The notes: generated by a model from the sequence alone, not told the origin. A stretch of 64,000 bases of DNA from Dehalococcoidales bacterium (GCA_016932435.1 JAFGCW010000060.1:32077-96076); one strand, 5' to 3'. Shown: positions 53,407-63,051, counted from the first letter of the stretch. Program-made: numbers and translations.

Positions 53407-53831
53407 TAATGTCGTTCCAGACTTTCTATGATCTGCCAGGCTTGTTCCTGACTAATAGATTTTTCTGATTCCCACTGCTCCTTGTTCCACAGTTCGAGAT
53501 AGGTGTTTACTCCTGCAACTATTAGTTCGTCTTCTATACCCGCATACTCACGCAATGGGACCGGTAGGGCGATTCTTCCCTGGTTATCAATTTGTAAATT
53601 AAAGGCTGTTGCAAAGAATGCCCTGTTAAGTCTTCTTAATTTACTTGCAGCAATTGTACCGGAGGTCAGTGAATCTGCCAGTTTATTCCATTCCAGTATC
53701 GAGTAGGCAATAATACATTTTTCAGGACCAGCAGCCAGAACCACACCGTCTTTAAGGTCCTTGCGGAACTTTGGCGGGATTGGTACCCGACCTTTTTCAT
53801 CTATCTTGTATTCGAACTCACCTAAAAACAT
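53406..53831 (-). CDS. mraZ: Transcriptional regulator MraZ
   Basis: DNA-binding protein of the division cluster (141 aa), with two AbrB-like half-domains: [18 protein letters not shown] (6-23) and [20 protein letters not shown] (about 77-96). In studied bacteria it represses its own operon by binding 10-bp repeats, and such repeats lie just upstream here. It leads mraZ-rsmH and, after a 95-base gap, ftsA-ftsZ. Confidence 0.95.
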   Translation of the reverse strand: MFLGEFEYKIDEKGRVPIPPKFRKDLKDGVVLAAGPEKCIIAYSILEWNKLADSLTSGTIAASKLRRLNRAFFATAFNLQIDNQGRIALPVPLREYAGIEDELIVAGVNTYLELWNKEQWESEKSISQEQAWQIIESLERH

Positions 53832-53860
53832 ATTATTGTCCTTAGCGATCTATCTATTTC

Positions 53861-53924
53861 TTACCACAATCTACCCTTTTTTTCCAATATCTACCATTTT
53901 GCACCCTATAATTTGATTTGTCAA
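53861..53924 (-). promoter_or_regulatory. MraZ operator (five 10-bp repeats) over the mraZ promoter
   Basis: On the minus strand five direct repeats in exact 10-base register: TATAGGGTGC, AAAATGGTAG, ATATTGGAAA, AAAAGGGTAG, ATTGTGGTAA (53910 down to 53861), core GGT. The promoter is TTGACA (53919-53924), 17-base spacer, CAAAAT (53896-53901), so the array starts inside the spacer and runs past the start site. This matches the known 10-bp repeat operators of MraZ. Confidence 0.85.
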
Positions 53925-54099
53925 GCCCTTTTTACATAAATTTAAAAAAAATTATGGAAAATTTAACATAAACCTGCGTTTGAGCGTAATCTTATCTGTT
54001 TATTTATTGCTAAATAGTGAAATATGAATATTTCTATGTAGGAAAGTGAGTCTTTTCATTACCTGGGGGGAGGAAGTGGGGAACTATTCAGGCTTAGTA

Positions 54100-54108
54100 T
54101 GTTAAAAT
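54100..54108 (+). promoter_or_regulatory. Extended -10 close to the trmD start
   Basis: TGTTAAAAT (TG at 54100-54101, TAAAAT at 54103-54108) ends 12 bases before the trmD ATG. No good Shine-Dalgarno sequence follows, so the leader should be about 6 bases. Confidence 0.45.
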
Positions 54109-54120
54109 ATTCTCGGAAAA

Positions 54121-54876
54121 ATGAGAATCGATATCTTAACGCTGTTCCCTGAAATGTTCGAAAGCATACTAGGCACGGCTATCTTCAAGAGAGCGAATGA
54201 TCGCGGTCTGGTGAATACGTATTTACGAAACATACGTGACTATACTCATGATAAACACCGTACTGTTGACGATTACCCCTACGGTGGCGGGGCCGGAATG
54301 GTATTAAAGCCCGAACCAATATTCGAGGCTGTAGAAGCTATACTCGCAGAAGAAAGCAAACAACCTGATAATATGGAAGGAACCAGGGTGATTCTTCTTA
54401 CTCCGCAGGGCAGGCATTTTTCACAGGAAATAGCCACCGAGTTGTCAAAATATGATCACCTGATATTGATATGCGGTCATTATGAAGGCTTCGACGAGCG
54501 GATACGCGAGCATCTTGTCAATGAAGAAATCAGTATAGGAGACTATGTGTTAAGTGGGGGAGAAACAGCCGCAATGGTGGTAGCCGATGCAGTGGTAAGA
54601 CTGGTACCGGATGTACTCGGTTCGCCGGATTCTCCGGTGGAAGAATCTCATAGTTCAGGTTTACTCGAATATCCGCAATATACCCGCCCACCGGAATTTC
54701 GTGGATGGGAAGTACCGGAGATCCTTCTTTCGGGCAATCATGGGGAGATAGCCAGGTGGCGACGCGAACAGGCTGTATTCCGTACGGCATCGCGTCGACC
54801 GGACCTGTTAAATCATGCAGAATTGACACCTGAAGAAAAACAGCAGGTAGAGGGGTTACACAATCCTGCAGATTAG
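54121..54876 (+). CDS. trmD: tRNA (guanine-37-N1)-methyltransferase TrmD
   Basis: SPOUT methyltransferase making m1G37 (251 aa). Opens [30 protein letters not shown], the knot motif [13 protein letters not shown] and [10 protein letters not shown] are intact. The C-terminal helical domain includes [19 protein letters not shown]. The usual upstream neighbours rpsP and rimM are absent; rplS follows after 34 bases. Confidence 0.96.
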   Translation: MRIDILTLFPEMFESILGTAIFKRANDRGLVNTYLRNIRDYTHDKHRTVDDYPYGGGAGMVLKPEPIFEAVEAILAEESKQPDNMEGTRVILLTPQGRHFSQEIATELSKYDHLILICGHYEGFDERIREHLVNEEISIGDYVLSGGETAAMVVADAVVRLVPDVLGSPDSPVEESHSSGLLEYPQYTRPPEFRGWEVPEILLSGNHGEIARWRREQAVFRTASRRPDLLNHAELTPEEKQQVEGLHNPAD

Positions 54877-54910
54877 GATATAATGGTAGGCGGAGAGGTA
54901 TGTAATAAAT

Positions 54911-55645
54911 ATGAATATGGAATCAGTTGTTGAAGTAAAACCAAATCCTAATATCCCTGAAATTACCTCGGGAGATACGGTAAAGGTAAGCAGCAAGATA
55001 GTCGAAGGCGATAAAGAACGCATCCAGGTATTTCAGGGAGTAGTAATAAAAATCAGACGCCGGGGGATCAGTTCCTCTTTCACGGTACGGCGAGTCGCGT
55101 ATGGTGTCGGTGTTGAACGAACGTTCCCATTGTATTCACCTCGTGTCGAGAAAGTTGAACTCGTTCGTCATGGTAAAAAACGCCGCGCCAAGCTGTACTA
55201 CCTTCGCGGACTTAGCGCCAAGACCGCACGTCTGCGGGAAAGGCGAATGACCCAGCAGGAACTGGAACGAGAACAGGAAAGAATACAAAAGATAGAAGAC
55301 GAAAAGGCACGCCTGAAAGCAGAACAGCAGGCAGAAGCAGAACCTGCTGCTGAAGTGGAACAGGAGCCTGTAGTAAATGAAGCAACTCCTGAAGAAGTGG
55401 TTAACGAACAGGAAGCAGTCGTCGAAGCTGAACCGGTAACCGAGGAGAAAGCTGTCGAAGAACCGGCAGCCGAAGTGGTTGAAGAGCCTGTGGCAGAGAC
55501 CGAAACAGAGGTTTCAGAAGAAACAATCGCTGAATCTGAAGGTGAACCGGAAGCGGTTTCCGAAGCTGCTGAAGAACCTGTGATGGAACAGGAAGAGCTG
55601 GCGGAAGAGGAAGAAACTCCGGAACAGGAAGAAAAGAAAGAATAG
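54911..55645 (+). CDS. rplS: 50S ribosomal protein L19 with long acidic C-terminal tail
   Basis: Residues 1-112 are a normal L19: [50 protein letters not shown] and [27 protein letters not shown]. From about residue 113 to 244 comes a tail not found in the standard 115-residue protein: a short Gln/Glu coiled-coil stretch, then over 100 residues made mainly of Glu, Ala, Val and Pro, ending [13 protein letters not shown]. It starts at ATG 54911 with GGAGAGG upstream; a TATAAT at 54879-54884 suggests its own promoter. The reading frame is unbroken and similar in base use to the core, so this is not a frameshift. Confidence 0.92.
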   Translation: MNMESVVEVKPNPNIPEITSGDTVKVSSKIVEGDKERIQVFQGVVIKIRRRGISSSFTVRRVAYGVGVERTFPLYSPRVEKVELVRHGKKRRAKLYYLRGLSAKTARLRERRMTQQELEREQERIQKIEDEKARLKAEQQAEAEPAAEVEQEPVVNEATPEEVVNEQEAVVEAEPVTEEKAVEEPAAEVVEEPVAETETEVSEETIAESEGEPEAVSEAAEEPVMEQEELAEEEETPEQEEKKE

Positions 55646-55668
55646 TCAGGATTATCTCATCGGAGTGA

Positions 55669-58104
55669 ATGATGAGATATGCTGAAGTAAGTGTTAATTC
55701 CCCGGCTGCGCAACGCAGAACGTTCAGTTATTCCATACCGTCGGATTTAAACGTACAGGCAGGTCAGGCGGTATGGGTTCCTTTTGGTGAAAGACTCCTC
55801 CAGGGTGTAGTGATGGAGTTGACCGATTATCCCGCGGTAGAAGAAACCAGGGACATCCTGGATGTCATTGATCCTGATCCTATACTATCTCCGGAACAGA
55901 TTGAACTGGCTTACTGGATAAGCCATTATTATCTGGCTCCTCTATTCTATGCAGTATCGTTAATGCTGCCACCCGGATATGACAGGAAAGCGGTAACCTT
56001 CGTCAGAACCACTATAGCCGATGATGCCGATCTTTCATCACATACCTCGGAAAAAGCCCTGTTTGTTGAATATCTATTGAGGGAAGGGCGGAATTCCTTA
56101 AAAACTCTTGAGAAGCAGTTCGGTCAGAAAAAAGCCCAGCGCCTGGTATCCTGGCTGGTAAAAAGTGGACATGGAGTCAGGGAATATGAACTCGAACCTG
56201 TGAAAGCGAGACCGAAACTGGAATCCCGTGTCAGATTAATAGTTGATTCCGTCGAAAGCGACAAGATCCTGGCTGAACTTCAAAAGACTCCAAGAACGCA
56301 AAAACAGGCTGTTCTATATGAGTTCCTGAAAGAACAAGGGGAGTCAATATCAGTATCGGAAGCTCTCCCTCTTACCGGATGTACCAGGTCGACCCTGGAT
56401 TCACTTATTAAAAAGTGTCTCGCGGTGATAGAGCAGGTAGAAGTGAGGCGAAACCCGTTGTCAGACAATCCGGTTAACCTGTCATTTCCCCTTACCCTGA
56501 CCAGGGATCAGGAAACTGTTTACAATGCCATTTGTGAAAGTCTTTCGAGAGGAAACAAACCAGGCCCGGATATTTTCCTGCTTCATGGCGTTACCGGCAG
56601 CGGAAAAACTGAGATATACCTGCAAGCACTGGCCGAAACTATCAGGCGAGGGAAACGCGGAATCGTCCTGGTACCGGAAATATCTCTGACTCCACAGACT
56701 ATCGAGCGATTTGCTTCGCGTTTTCCCGGCAAAGTAGCCATACTTCACAGCCAGCTTTCACTTGGAGAGAGATATGATGAATGGCGGCGTATCAGGGAAG
56801 GCCAGGCAGATGTAGTAATCGGTCCTCGCAGTGCCGTGTTCGCTCCCCAGCCGGAATTGGGCCTGATAATCCTTGACGAAGAGCATGAATGGACGTATAA
56901 GCAGCAGGATACCCCACGCTACCATGCCAGAGATGTAGCTGTCAGACTTACCGAATTAACCGGGGCGACCGTTATCCTGGGTAGCGCGACTCCTGACGTG
57001 GAATCATATTATCATTCCCAAACCGGTGATTATCAGCTTCTCGAACTGCCCGGTCGCGTTACTCCTTACGAAAACACTCCTTTACCTGGCGTTGAAGTAA
57101 TTGACCTGCGTGATGAATTGAAGTCGGGTAACCGGAGTATGTTCAGCCGGTCGATGTCCGCTGCCATCAACAGGGCATTAGCCGGTAATGAGCAGGTAAT
57201 ACTCTTTCTGAACCGGCGTGGCGCTGCGACCTATATCCAGTGCCGCGACTGCGGTTATGTACTGAAATGCCGGCGTTGTGATGTTCCTCTTACCTATCAC
57301 CTCGACGAGGATATACTCGTTTGCCACCGGTGTAATTACCGGACAGGAGTTCCCGGAACCTGTCCCCAATGCGGCAGTAAACGCATAAAGTTCCTGGGTG
57401 TCGGTACCCAGAAACTTGAAGAGGAAGCGAAAGCCGCTTTTCCCGGAGCACGACTGTTAAGGTGGGACAGCGATACGACCGGAAAAAGAGACTCACATCG
57501 TTTGATACTTGAGAAATTCAAGAACCAGGAAGCCGACATATTAATAGGTACGCAGATGATTACCAAGGGACTCGATCTTCCCCGGGTGACGCTGGTGGGA
57601 GTGATCAGTTCCGATACTGCTTTGAACCTGCCGGATTTTCGGGCGGGAGAAAGGACCTTCCAGTTGCTGACACAGGTTGCCGGCAGAGCAGGTCGCGGAC
57701 CGCTGGGCGGCCAGGTAATAATACAGACCTATTCACCTGACCATTATGCTGTCCGGGCAGCGGCCAGGCATGACTACCAGGGACTTTACAAGCAGGAAAT
57801 CGAGTACAGGCGACAGTTACGTTATCCGCCGTTCAGCCAGCTTGCCAGCATGATTTTTTCCCATCGAAATGATGATGCCTGCCAGCGGGAAGCTGAAAGA
57901 TTAAAGAAGCTTATCAGCAATGAAATGAATATACGGGGAATATCAGGGATGAGTATTATCGGACCCGCCCCTGCGTTCATTCACCGGCTTCGGGGCCGAT
58001 ACCGGTGGCAAATTGTATTACGTGGCTCCGAGTTATCAGAATTTCTTGGTGATATTCCTATACCCCAGGGCTGGGCAATCGATATTGACCCGGTAGGACT
58101 CTAG
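55669..58104 (+). CDS. priA: Primosomal replication-restart helicase PriA
   Basis: Superfamily 2 helicase that reloads the replisome (811 aa). The DNA-binding wing is at the start (about 1-100). Helicase motifs are GVTGSGKTEIYLQAL (Walker A, about 305-319), DEEH (about 404-407), LGSATPDVES and QVAGRAGRG. The zinc-binding insert has eight Cys: CRDCGYVLKCRRC then CHRC and CPQCG. ATG 55669 starts 23 bases after the rplS stop. Confidence 0.95.
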   Translation: MMRYAEVSVNSPAAQRRTFSYSIPSDLNVQAGQAVWVPFGERLLQGVVMELTDYPAVEETRDILDVIDPDPILSPEQIELAYWISHYYLAPLFYAVSLMLPPGYDRKAVTFVRTTIADDADLSSHTSEKALFVEYLLREGRNSLKTLEKQFGQKKAQRLVSWLVKSGHGVREYELEPVKARPKLESRVRLIVDSVESDKILAELQKTPRTQKQAVLYEFLKEQGESISVSEALPLTGCTRSTLDSLIKKCLAVIEQVEVRRNPLSDNPVNLSFPLTLTRDQETVYNAICESLSRGNKPGPDIFLLHGVTGSGKTEIYLQALAETIRRGKRGIVLVPEISLTPQTIERFASRFPGKVAILHSQLSLGERYDEWRRIREGQADVVIGPRSAVFAPQPELGLIILDEEHEWTYKQQDTPRYHARDVAVRLTELTGATVILGSATPDVESYYHSQTGDYQLLELPGRVTPYENTPLPGVEVIDLRDELKSGNRSMFSRSMSAAINRALAGNEQVILFLNRRGAATYIQCRDCGYVLKCRRCDVPLTYHLDEDILVCHRCNYRTGVPGTCPQCGSKRIKFLGVGTQKLEEEAKAAFPGARLLRWDSDTTGKRDSHRLILEKFKNQEADILIGTQMITKGLDLPRVTLVGVISSDTALNLPDFRAGERTFQLLTQVAGRAGRGPLGGQVIIQTYSPDHYAVRAAARHDYQGLYKQEIEYRRQLRYPPFSQLASMIFSHRNDDACQREAERLKKLISNEMNIRGISGMSIIGPAPAFIHRLRGRYRWQIVLRGSELSEFLGDIPIPQGWAIDIDPVGL

Positions 58105-58159
58105 AAGCTACAATTATATATAGGGAACATACATATTTGACTCGATTCCTGGAGGTATA

Positions 58160-58654
58160 ATGGCTGTTATTCCTATCCGTATAGCACCTGACCCGGTACT
58201 GAGACAGAAAGCGAAACGTGTCCGTAATATCGATGGGTCCATTCATAAGCTTATCAAGGATATGCTGGAGACAATGCATGATGCGCCGGGCGTGGGGCTT
58301 GCCGCGCCCCAGGTAGGAGTACCATTACGGGTAGTCGTTATCGGTATACCGGAGCAGGAAGATTTTGCCCTGATTAATCCGGAAGTGGTGAAAACCAGAG
58401 GTGAACGGGTAGTGAGTGAAGGCTGTTTGAGTATCCCCGGATACGTGGGGCAGTTAAAGCGTGCCGAATCAGTCACTGTGAAAGGGCGTGATCCCAGCGG
58501 AAAGGAAGTTCGTATAAAGGCCGAAGAGTTACTCGCCCAGGCACTTGAGCACGAGATCGATCATGTAAACGGGATACTTTATACGGATAGACTTGAGAGT
58601 GAGGATGATCTGAAAAAGATAGAACCGAAAGACGTTGAAGAAGCCGAACTTTAA
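58160..58654 (+). CDS. def: Peptide deformylase
   Basis: Removes the formyl group from new proteins (164 aa). All three motifs are present: GVGLAAPQVG (about 46-55), EGCLSIPG (about 93-100; Cys ligand) and HEIDH (about 137-141; His ligands and catalytic Glu). GGAGG lies 6-7 bases before ATG 58160. It follows priA by 55 bases and is closed by a terminator. Confidence 0.96.
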   Translation: MAVIPIRIAPDPVLRQKAKRVRNIDGSIHKLIKDMLETMHDAPGVGLAAPQVGVPLRVVVIGIPEQEDFALINPEVVKTRGERVVSEGCLSIPGYVGQLKRAESVTVKGRDPSGKEVRIKAEELLAQALEHEIDHVNGILYTDRLESEDDLKKIEPKDVEEAEL

Positions 58655-58674
58655 AATAGTTTTCAGTGTATATA

Positions 58675-58712
58675 AAAGGGGGCTGAATCTCGATTCAGCC
58701 CCCCTTTTTTTT
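58675..58712. terminator. Bidirectional terminator between def and the Eis-like gene
   Basis: GGGGGCTGAATC pairs with GATTCAGCCCCC over a two-base loop and is followed by a T-run; an AAAA-containing flank on the left gives a weaker T-run in the other direction. The two flanking genes converge. Confidence 0.9.
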
Positions 58713-58724
58713 GCGAGAAATTAG

Positions 58725-59912
58725 TTAGAATCCATCCGCGCAGGCCGGTTTATACCTGGTACTCATAACCCGGTCCCAGACTGGCAGGCTGTCCGGATCG
58801 TTAACATCCAGGCGTCCCATCCGTGCGGCTTCGGTAGCACTGACCTGTCCGAAGTAAAGTAAAGGCAGCGTACTTGCTGGCATTTCCAGTTGAGGAGATT
58901 CACTGCCGGGCTTGATTTTCGCACCATCCGGAGAAGTCTCCAGTATCCAGGTCCCCTGGTTCCACGGACAGAAGTCATCATTAATCTTGAAGATGAGTTT
59001 GCCTTCCGTGTTATAACCCCGTTTGTCCATTGCTCCTGCGATATCGACTATACGACCGTACATACCGTCCGTGAACTTCCCGTTCAGCTTTCTGGTTTCT
59101 TTAATGAGATGTGGAAGCGGATCAAAAACCGGTACCATACCCCATTTTATCTCTTCTATCAGATCCATCCTGTGAAAAAATTCCCATATACCCCGGTAGG
59201 CGGACGACGTAAGCCAGATTAAGTCATGGATATGAATATTCTTGGCCATCTCACTTCCCTGGGCAGGCCTTGTCGAATAAGATACATATCCCAGGGGATT
59301 TCTGCTTTCTTCGTATATAACCGTATAGTGCTGGACATGTTCCCTTGGCCTGGGTGATAACCGTCGTTTCCACATGTCTTCGCTACGTCTCAGGTAACCG
59401 GTCTTTGTGTCGATAAAACCATCGTAGAGATCGGCCAGGACACTGGTATCATTCTCTCCGGCTTCTCTGAAGATGCCTTCCGATTCGCTTCCGGCTACGA
59501 ATTCAAGGTAGCGTGGTTCCACGGAATATGAGTTAGAGGTAACCACCGGAGAATATGCGTAACGGCGATATATAGCCGCCTGGGATGCGTATAACGCGGC
59601 TATTGGTCTTTCTCCCTCTTCATGGAGTGTCTCGAAATGCCTGGCGGTAATCTTCCTCAGTGTTCCCAGTCTTCTGGACACAGGTAATGTCCCCACTATA
59701 GTTACTCCGGCTACGGGTACTTCTTTGCCGTTTACCACTACCGTTAACGGCCATGCTCCGTAGGAAGTGACCAGTTGACCGTCGATGAATCCGCAGAGGG
59801 TCTGCTCAGGAGTGGGAAGATGGTCCATGGGGGGGGACATCAACGCGGTTTCAGCAACTCTTTTACAATCAACCATTTCTTCCGGTTTTGCCTGACGAAT
59901 TTCAAGTTTCAT
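58725..59912 (-). CDS. Eis-like GNAT acetyltransferase with SCP2-like domain
   Basis: A 395-residue protein with the layout of the Eis/YokD-type family: an N-terminal GNAT domain (VAGVTIVGTLPVSRRLGTLRKITARHFETLHEEGERPIAAL, about 66-106), a second GNAT-like part, and a C-terminal SCP2-like domain (about 280-385). The acetyl-CoA region is VSRRLGTLR. Eis proteins acetylate amines, including aminoglycosides in mycobacteria, but the native substrate here is unknown. Confidence 0.87.
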   Translation of the reverse strand: MKLEIRQAKPEEMVDCKRVAETALMSPPMDHLPTPEQTLCGFIDGQLVTSYGAWPLTVVVNGKEVPVAGVTIVGTLPVSRRLGTLRKITARHFETLHEEGERPIAALYASQAAIYRRYAYSPVVTSNSYSVEPRYLEFVAGSESEGIFREAGENDTSVLADLYDGFIDTKTGYLRRSEDMWKRRLSPRPREHVQHYTVIYEESRNPLGYVSYSTRPAQGSEMAKNIHIHDLIWLTSSAYRGIWEFFHRMDLIEEIKWGMVPVFDPLPHLIKETRKLNGKFTDGMYGRIVDIAGAMDKRGYNTEGKLIFKINDDFCPWNQGTWILETSPDGAKIKPGSESPQLEMPASTLPLLYFGQVSATEAARMGRLDVNDPDSLPVWDRVMSTRYKPACADGF

Positions 59913-59945
59913 GTTTCTCCTTTTTCCGGAAGTATCCGGTTTTAT

Positions 59946-61088
59946 TTATTTATCCATATTGTTATGGAGATAATCTATCGCCCATTGTATGATGTCTTCA
60001 TCGAAATACTCGTAATCCGGTGTGATGCCTTTTCCTTCGATTAGTCTTCCGTTCGGGGTAAGCCAGCGATGGGTGGTGATATACACACCCGAGCCGTCCT
60101 TCAATGTATGCAGCGTGTTCACACTGCCTTTTCCGTAGGTGACCGTACCGATAACCACAGCCCGTTCATAGTCCTGTAACGCTCCCGACAGCACCTCACT
60201 CGCGCTGGCAGTAAAGTTATCGGTAAGGATTACCATCGGCAGGTCGATCTTTTCACCGCTGTCTGTAACTGCGTAGGATTTTCGGTTGCCTTTGTTATCT
60301 TCGGAGAACAGCACGTATCCGTCATCGACAAACCGACTGGTAACATCGACGACCGAATCAAGCAGCCCGCCCGGATTGCTGCGCAGGTCGAGAACGAGAC
60401 CTTTCGCCGAATCTTCCTCGATTTCCTCGATTACCGGTGTCAGTTCTTCATTGGTCCTCTCGGAGAAATTGCTGATATGTATATAAGCGATATCATCCAT
60501 CAGTTCATAGTAAACGCTGGACAGCTTTATTTCATCTCGTACAATACTGAGTGTTACCGGTTCGGTCTCATCCATATGCTGAACGAGGATCTCTACCGTA
60601 GTGCCTTTCGGTCCGCGTATAAGGAGAACGACTTCGTTCAATGTCATATCATCGACCGGCTCTCCTTCTACTTCGAGAACTATATCGCCTGCCCTGATAC
60701 CCGCTTCCTCCGCGGGAGAGCCGGTGATAGGAGCGATTATCGTTATCCTGTCATCTCTCACGCCGACATAGGCGCCGATACCCTCGAATCTACCCTCTAT
60801 TCCGCCCATGCTCAGTTCAAATGATTCAGGGGTAAGATAGGCTGAATAGGGATCATCCAGCGCTTCAACGAGACCTTTAATCGCGCCCTGGCTGAGTGTC
60901 GATGCGTCGAGTTTATCCCTGTCTACATAGTCGTCCCATATTATCTCCCAGACCTGTTCTACTACTCCCAGTCCCAGGTCTTCACTCGACATTGAATCGT
61001 TGCCTATGATACAGCCTGCCCCGAAAGCGATTACCAGGCTGATGATAATCAGGATACTAATCACAGCTATTTTGATTGTTTTTAACAT
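59946..61088 (-). CDS. C-terminal processing protease (S41, CtpA-like)
   Basis: An exported serine protease (380 aa). An N-terminal helix (7-27) ends in AFGAGC, which could be a lipobox. The PDZ domain (about 95-180) has GIGAYVGV and AGIRAGDIVLEVEGEPV. The catalytic Ser is in FTASASEVLSGAL and the Lys in VTYGKGSVNT, with DLRSNPGG ahead. It should trim or degrade membrane-near proteins from their C-terminus. Confidence 0.94.
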   Translation of the reverse strand: MLKTIKIAVISILIIISLVIAFGAGCIIGNDSMSSEDLGLGVVEQVWEIIWDDYVDRDKLDASTLSQGAIKGLVEALDDPYSAYLTPESFELSMGGIEGRFEGIGAYVGVRDDRITIIAPITGSPAEEAGIRAGDIVLEVEGEPVDDMTLNEVVLLIRGPKGTTVEILVQHMDETEPVTLSIVRDEIKLSSVYYELMDDIAYIHISNFSERTNEELTPVIEEIEEDSAKGLVLDLRSNPGGLLDSVVDVTSRFVDDGYVLFSEDNKGNRKSYAVTDSGEKIDLPMVILTDNFTASASEVLSGALQDYERAVVIGTVTYGKGSVNTLHTLKDGSGVYITTHRWLTPNGRLIEGKGITPDYEYFDEDIIQWAIDYLHNNMDK

Positions 61089-61168
61089 TGGACTGCCCTT
61101 CTGGTTGTTTTTCCGATTTACATCAGTGACGAAATCAGGTTACCTATACCATGATACCATAAGTCAGC

Positions 61169-61198
61169 TTGAAGCTGAGTGCCGGTGAATGATAGTAT
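61169..61198 (+). promoter_or_regulatory. Possible promoter adjoining the HAD gene start
   Basis: TTGAAG (61169-61174), 18-base spacer, TAGTAT (61193-61198) with an extended TG at 61190-61191. It ends 7 bases before ATG 61206, leaving almost no leader. Matches are only partial. Confidence 0.35.
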
Positions 61199-61205
61199 TC
61201 TGGTA

Positions 61206-61874
61206 ATGAAATACAAAGCGGTAATTTTCGATTTATTCGGCACACTGGTACACAAGTTTCCGGTAGATGAGAGTATCGCCATTCTCTGGGACATGGCCGG
61301 TGTCCTGGATGTCGATGCCGATGCCTTTACGCAATTATGGTTCGATAGTTTCACCGAACGGCATTCGGGTTGTTTCCCTGACCTTGAAGCTGATATAGAA
61401 TATGTGTCGCAGAAAATGGGAATACGTCCCGAAGAAGAGCAGCTGAGGAAGGCGGCGCAGATAAACCTGGATTACGTGGCGACACACATCATTCCCCGGC
61501 AGGGCGCTGTTGAGCTGCTTACCTGGCTCAGGGAAAACGGATATAAAACCGGCCTTGTCAGTAACTGGTCCGACGAAGTTCCGACCGTCTGGAACGATAT
61601 TCCTTTATCCGATAATTTCGATGTGTCCGTGTTCTCCTGCAGAGTGGGAATTATGAAACCCGATCCGCGTATCTATCATATGGCATGTGATCAATTGTCG
61701 CTTAAGCCTGGGGATTGCCTTTTCGTGGGAGATGGCGACAGCAGTGAACTGTCGGGTGCTGCCGGAGTGGGGATGAGTACTGTCTTGATCAGTGATAGCA
61801 AGGCGGAACACCCGTCAGGCAGACAGATTTCCTCCCTGGACGAGGTTAAGACAATACTTTCCGAATCAAAGTAG
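61206..61874 (+). CDS. HAD-family hydrolase
   Basis: A haloacid-dehalogenase-like phosphatase (222 aa). Motif I is FDLFGTLV (Asp nucleophile), motif II VSNWSDE, motif III KPDPRIY, motif IV VGDGDSSELSGA. ATG 61206 (MKYKAVIFD) is the family start; GTG 61179 would add nine residues without a ribosome binding site. Motif I reads DxF rather than DxD, as in the dehalogenase-like/phosphatase subgroup. Substrate unknown. Confidence 0.85.
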   Translation: MKYKAVIFDLFGTLVHKFPVDESIAILWDMAGVLDVDADAFTQLWFDSFTERHSGCFPDLEADIEYVSQKMGIRPEEEQLRKAAQINLDYVATHIIPRQGAVELLTWLRENGYKTGLVSNWSDEVPTVWNDIPLSDNFDVSVFSCRVGIMKPDPRIYHMACDQLSLKPGDCLFVGDGDSSELSGAAGVGMSTVLISDSKAEHPSGRQISSLDEVKTILSESK

Positions 61875-62244
61875 ATAATATACCTATATATAAGGTTAGA
61901 GTAACTGGTGAAAAGACATAGGTAAGTTGATTGATTCGGCTCCCTTTCGTAAAGTCACGATTCATAATTCATACGGGATTCACGACAGAGTCTGAAGGAG
62001 ACCAAGAAGGGTTTAATATTGAAGCGTGACATTCCTCTCACTTAACGGGAGAGGTTCTTCGAAAATGGGGGAAATGACTGGATTATTAAGTAATGTATTC
62101 CTGCGACATAATATAAATAATGAAATGATAATAAGTAATCTGAGTCACGTTATTCTGGCGCAGGCCAGAATCCAGAGTATTAAGCGGAATGATGAACTTA
62201 TATTCCGGGATAAGATACCGGAACTGATGAAAGGAAAATAACTG
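61875..62244. repeat. Gene-free spacer with short hairpin repeats
   Basis: I see no credible gene here. It contains CCTCTC/GGAGAGG arms near 62033-62054 and a hairpin TTCTGGC-gcag-GCCAGAA near 62151-62168, the latter of the widespread bacterial type that reads VIPAQAGIQ when translated. A 71-codon frame at 62026 runs through these. Confidence 0.6.
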
Positions 62245-63051
62245 ATGGAATTAAAGACAGTGACGCTGGCGTATTTTTCTCCTACGGGAACGACGAAGGA
62301 AGTCCTCGAAGGTATTGCCGGGACAATAGGAGCGGAAAGCGTACAGCATATCGATTTGACCAGGCCGGACATACTCTCAAAGGAAATACCCGAGATAAAA
62401 GAAGGACTGGTCATCCTCGGGGCGCCGGTCTATGCGGGACGGATCCCCCCCGAAGCCGAAGAAAGATTCAGGAAATTAAAGGGTGATGGTATTCCTGCGA
62501 TCGTGATCGCTGTCTACGGAAACAGGGAATACGAAGATGCTTTGATCGAACTGCGTGATATTGCCGTACAGCAGGGATTCAAGCCGATCGCCGGAGGAGT
62601 GTTTATCGGTGAACATTCCTTTTCAACTGAGAAAATGCCAATTGCCGCCGGAAGGCCTGACGGACAGGATATCGAGATCGCCCGTGATCTCGGGCAGAAA
62701 ATAGCCGTGAAGATGAAGGAGCTAGAGAAACCCGTGGATATCACCGAACTGTCCGTACCCGGAAATATACCCTATCGAGAGCGCGTTCACCACGATAATA
62801 TTCCCCCGGAGACAGATAATAAATACTGCATGAAGTGCCAGGTCTGCGTCGGCGCCTGTCCGACCGCTGCCGTTACCTTCAACGGGGAAGTCATTACCGA
62901 TGCCGATTCCTGTATTCTCTGCTGTGCCTGCGTCAAATACTGTCCGACCGGCGCCAGGCAGATGCATAACCCGATGATAGAGAGAATCCTTGAAAGACTA
63001 CTTAGTAAAGCAGCCAACGAAAGAAAAGAGCCGGAAATTTTCATCAGTTAG
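62245..63051 (+). CDS. EFR1-type flavodoxin-ferredoxin fusion
   Basis: A 268-residue redox protein. The N-terminal flavodoxin-like domain (1-160) has the FMN-phosphate loop YFSPTGTTKE and LGAPVYAGRIP. The C-terminal half has two 4Fe-4S motifs, CMKCQVCVGACP (about 193-204) and CILCCACVKYCP (about 221-232). This is the EFR1-family layout; the electron partner is unknown. ATG 62245 lies 4 bases after the preceding short spurious frame. Confidence 0.9.
   Translation: MELKTVTLAYFSPTGTTKEVLEGIAGTIGAESVQHIDLTRPDILSKEIPEIKEGLVILGAPVYAGRIPPEAEERFRKLKGDGIPAIVIAVYGNREYEDALIELRDIAVQQGFKPIAGGVFIGEHSFSTEKMPIAAGRPDGQDIEIARDLGQKIAVKMKELEKPVDITELSVPGNIPYRERVHHDNIPPETDNKYCMKCQVCVGACPTAAVTFNGEVITDADSCILCCACVKYCPTGARQMHNPMIERILERLLSKAANERKEPEIFIS

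Noticed and set aside
54060..54090. G-rich stretch before trmD as a riboswitch
   Set aside because: Only a short purine run; no paired stems or known aptamer pattern, and it lies upstream of the predicted start site.
58155..58162. TATAAT at the def start codon as a leaderless promoter
   Set aside because: The hexamer overlaps the ATG itself and a good GGAGG site is present, so it cannot serve def.
62026..62241. A 71-codon frame ahead of the EFR1 gene
   Set aside because: It lacks a ribosome binding site and part of it is the translation of a dispersed hairpin repeat (HVILAQARIQ, the common VIPAQAGIQ-type read).
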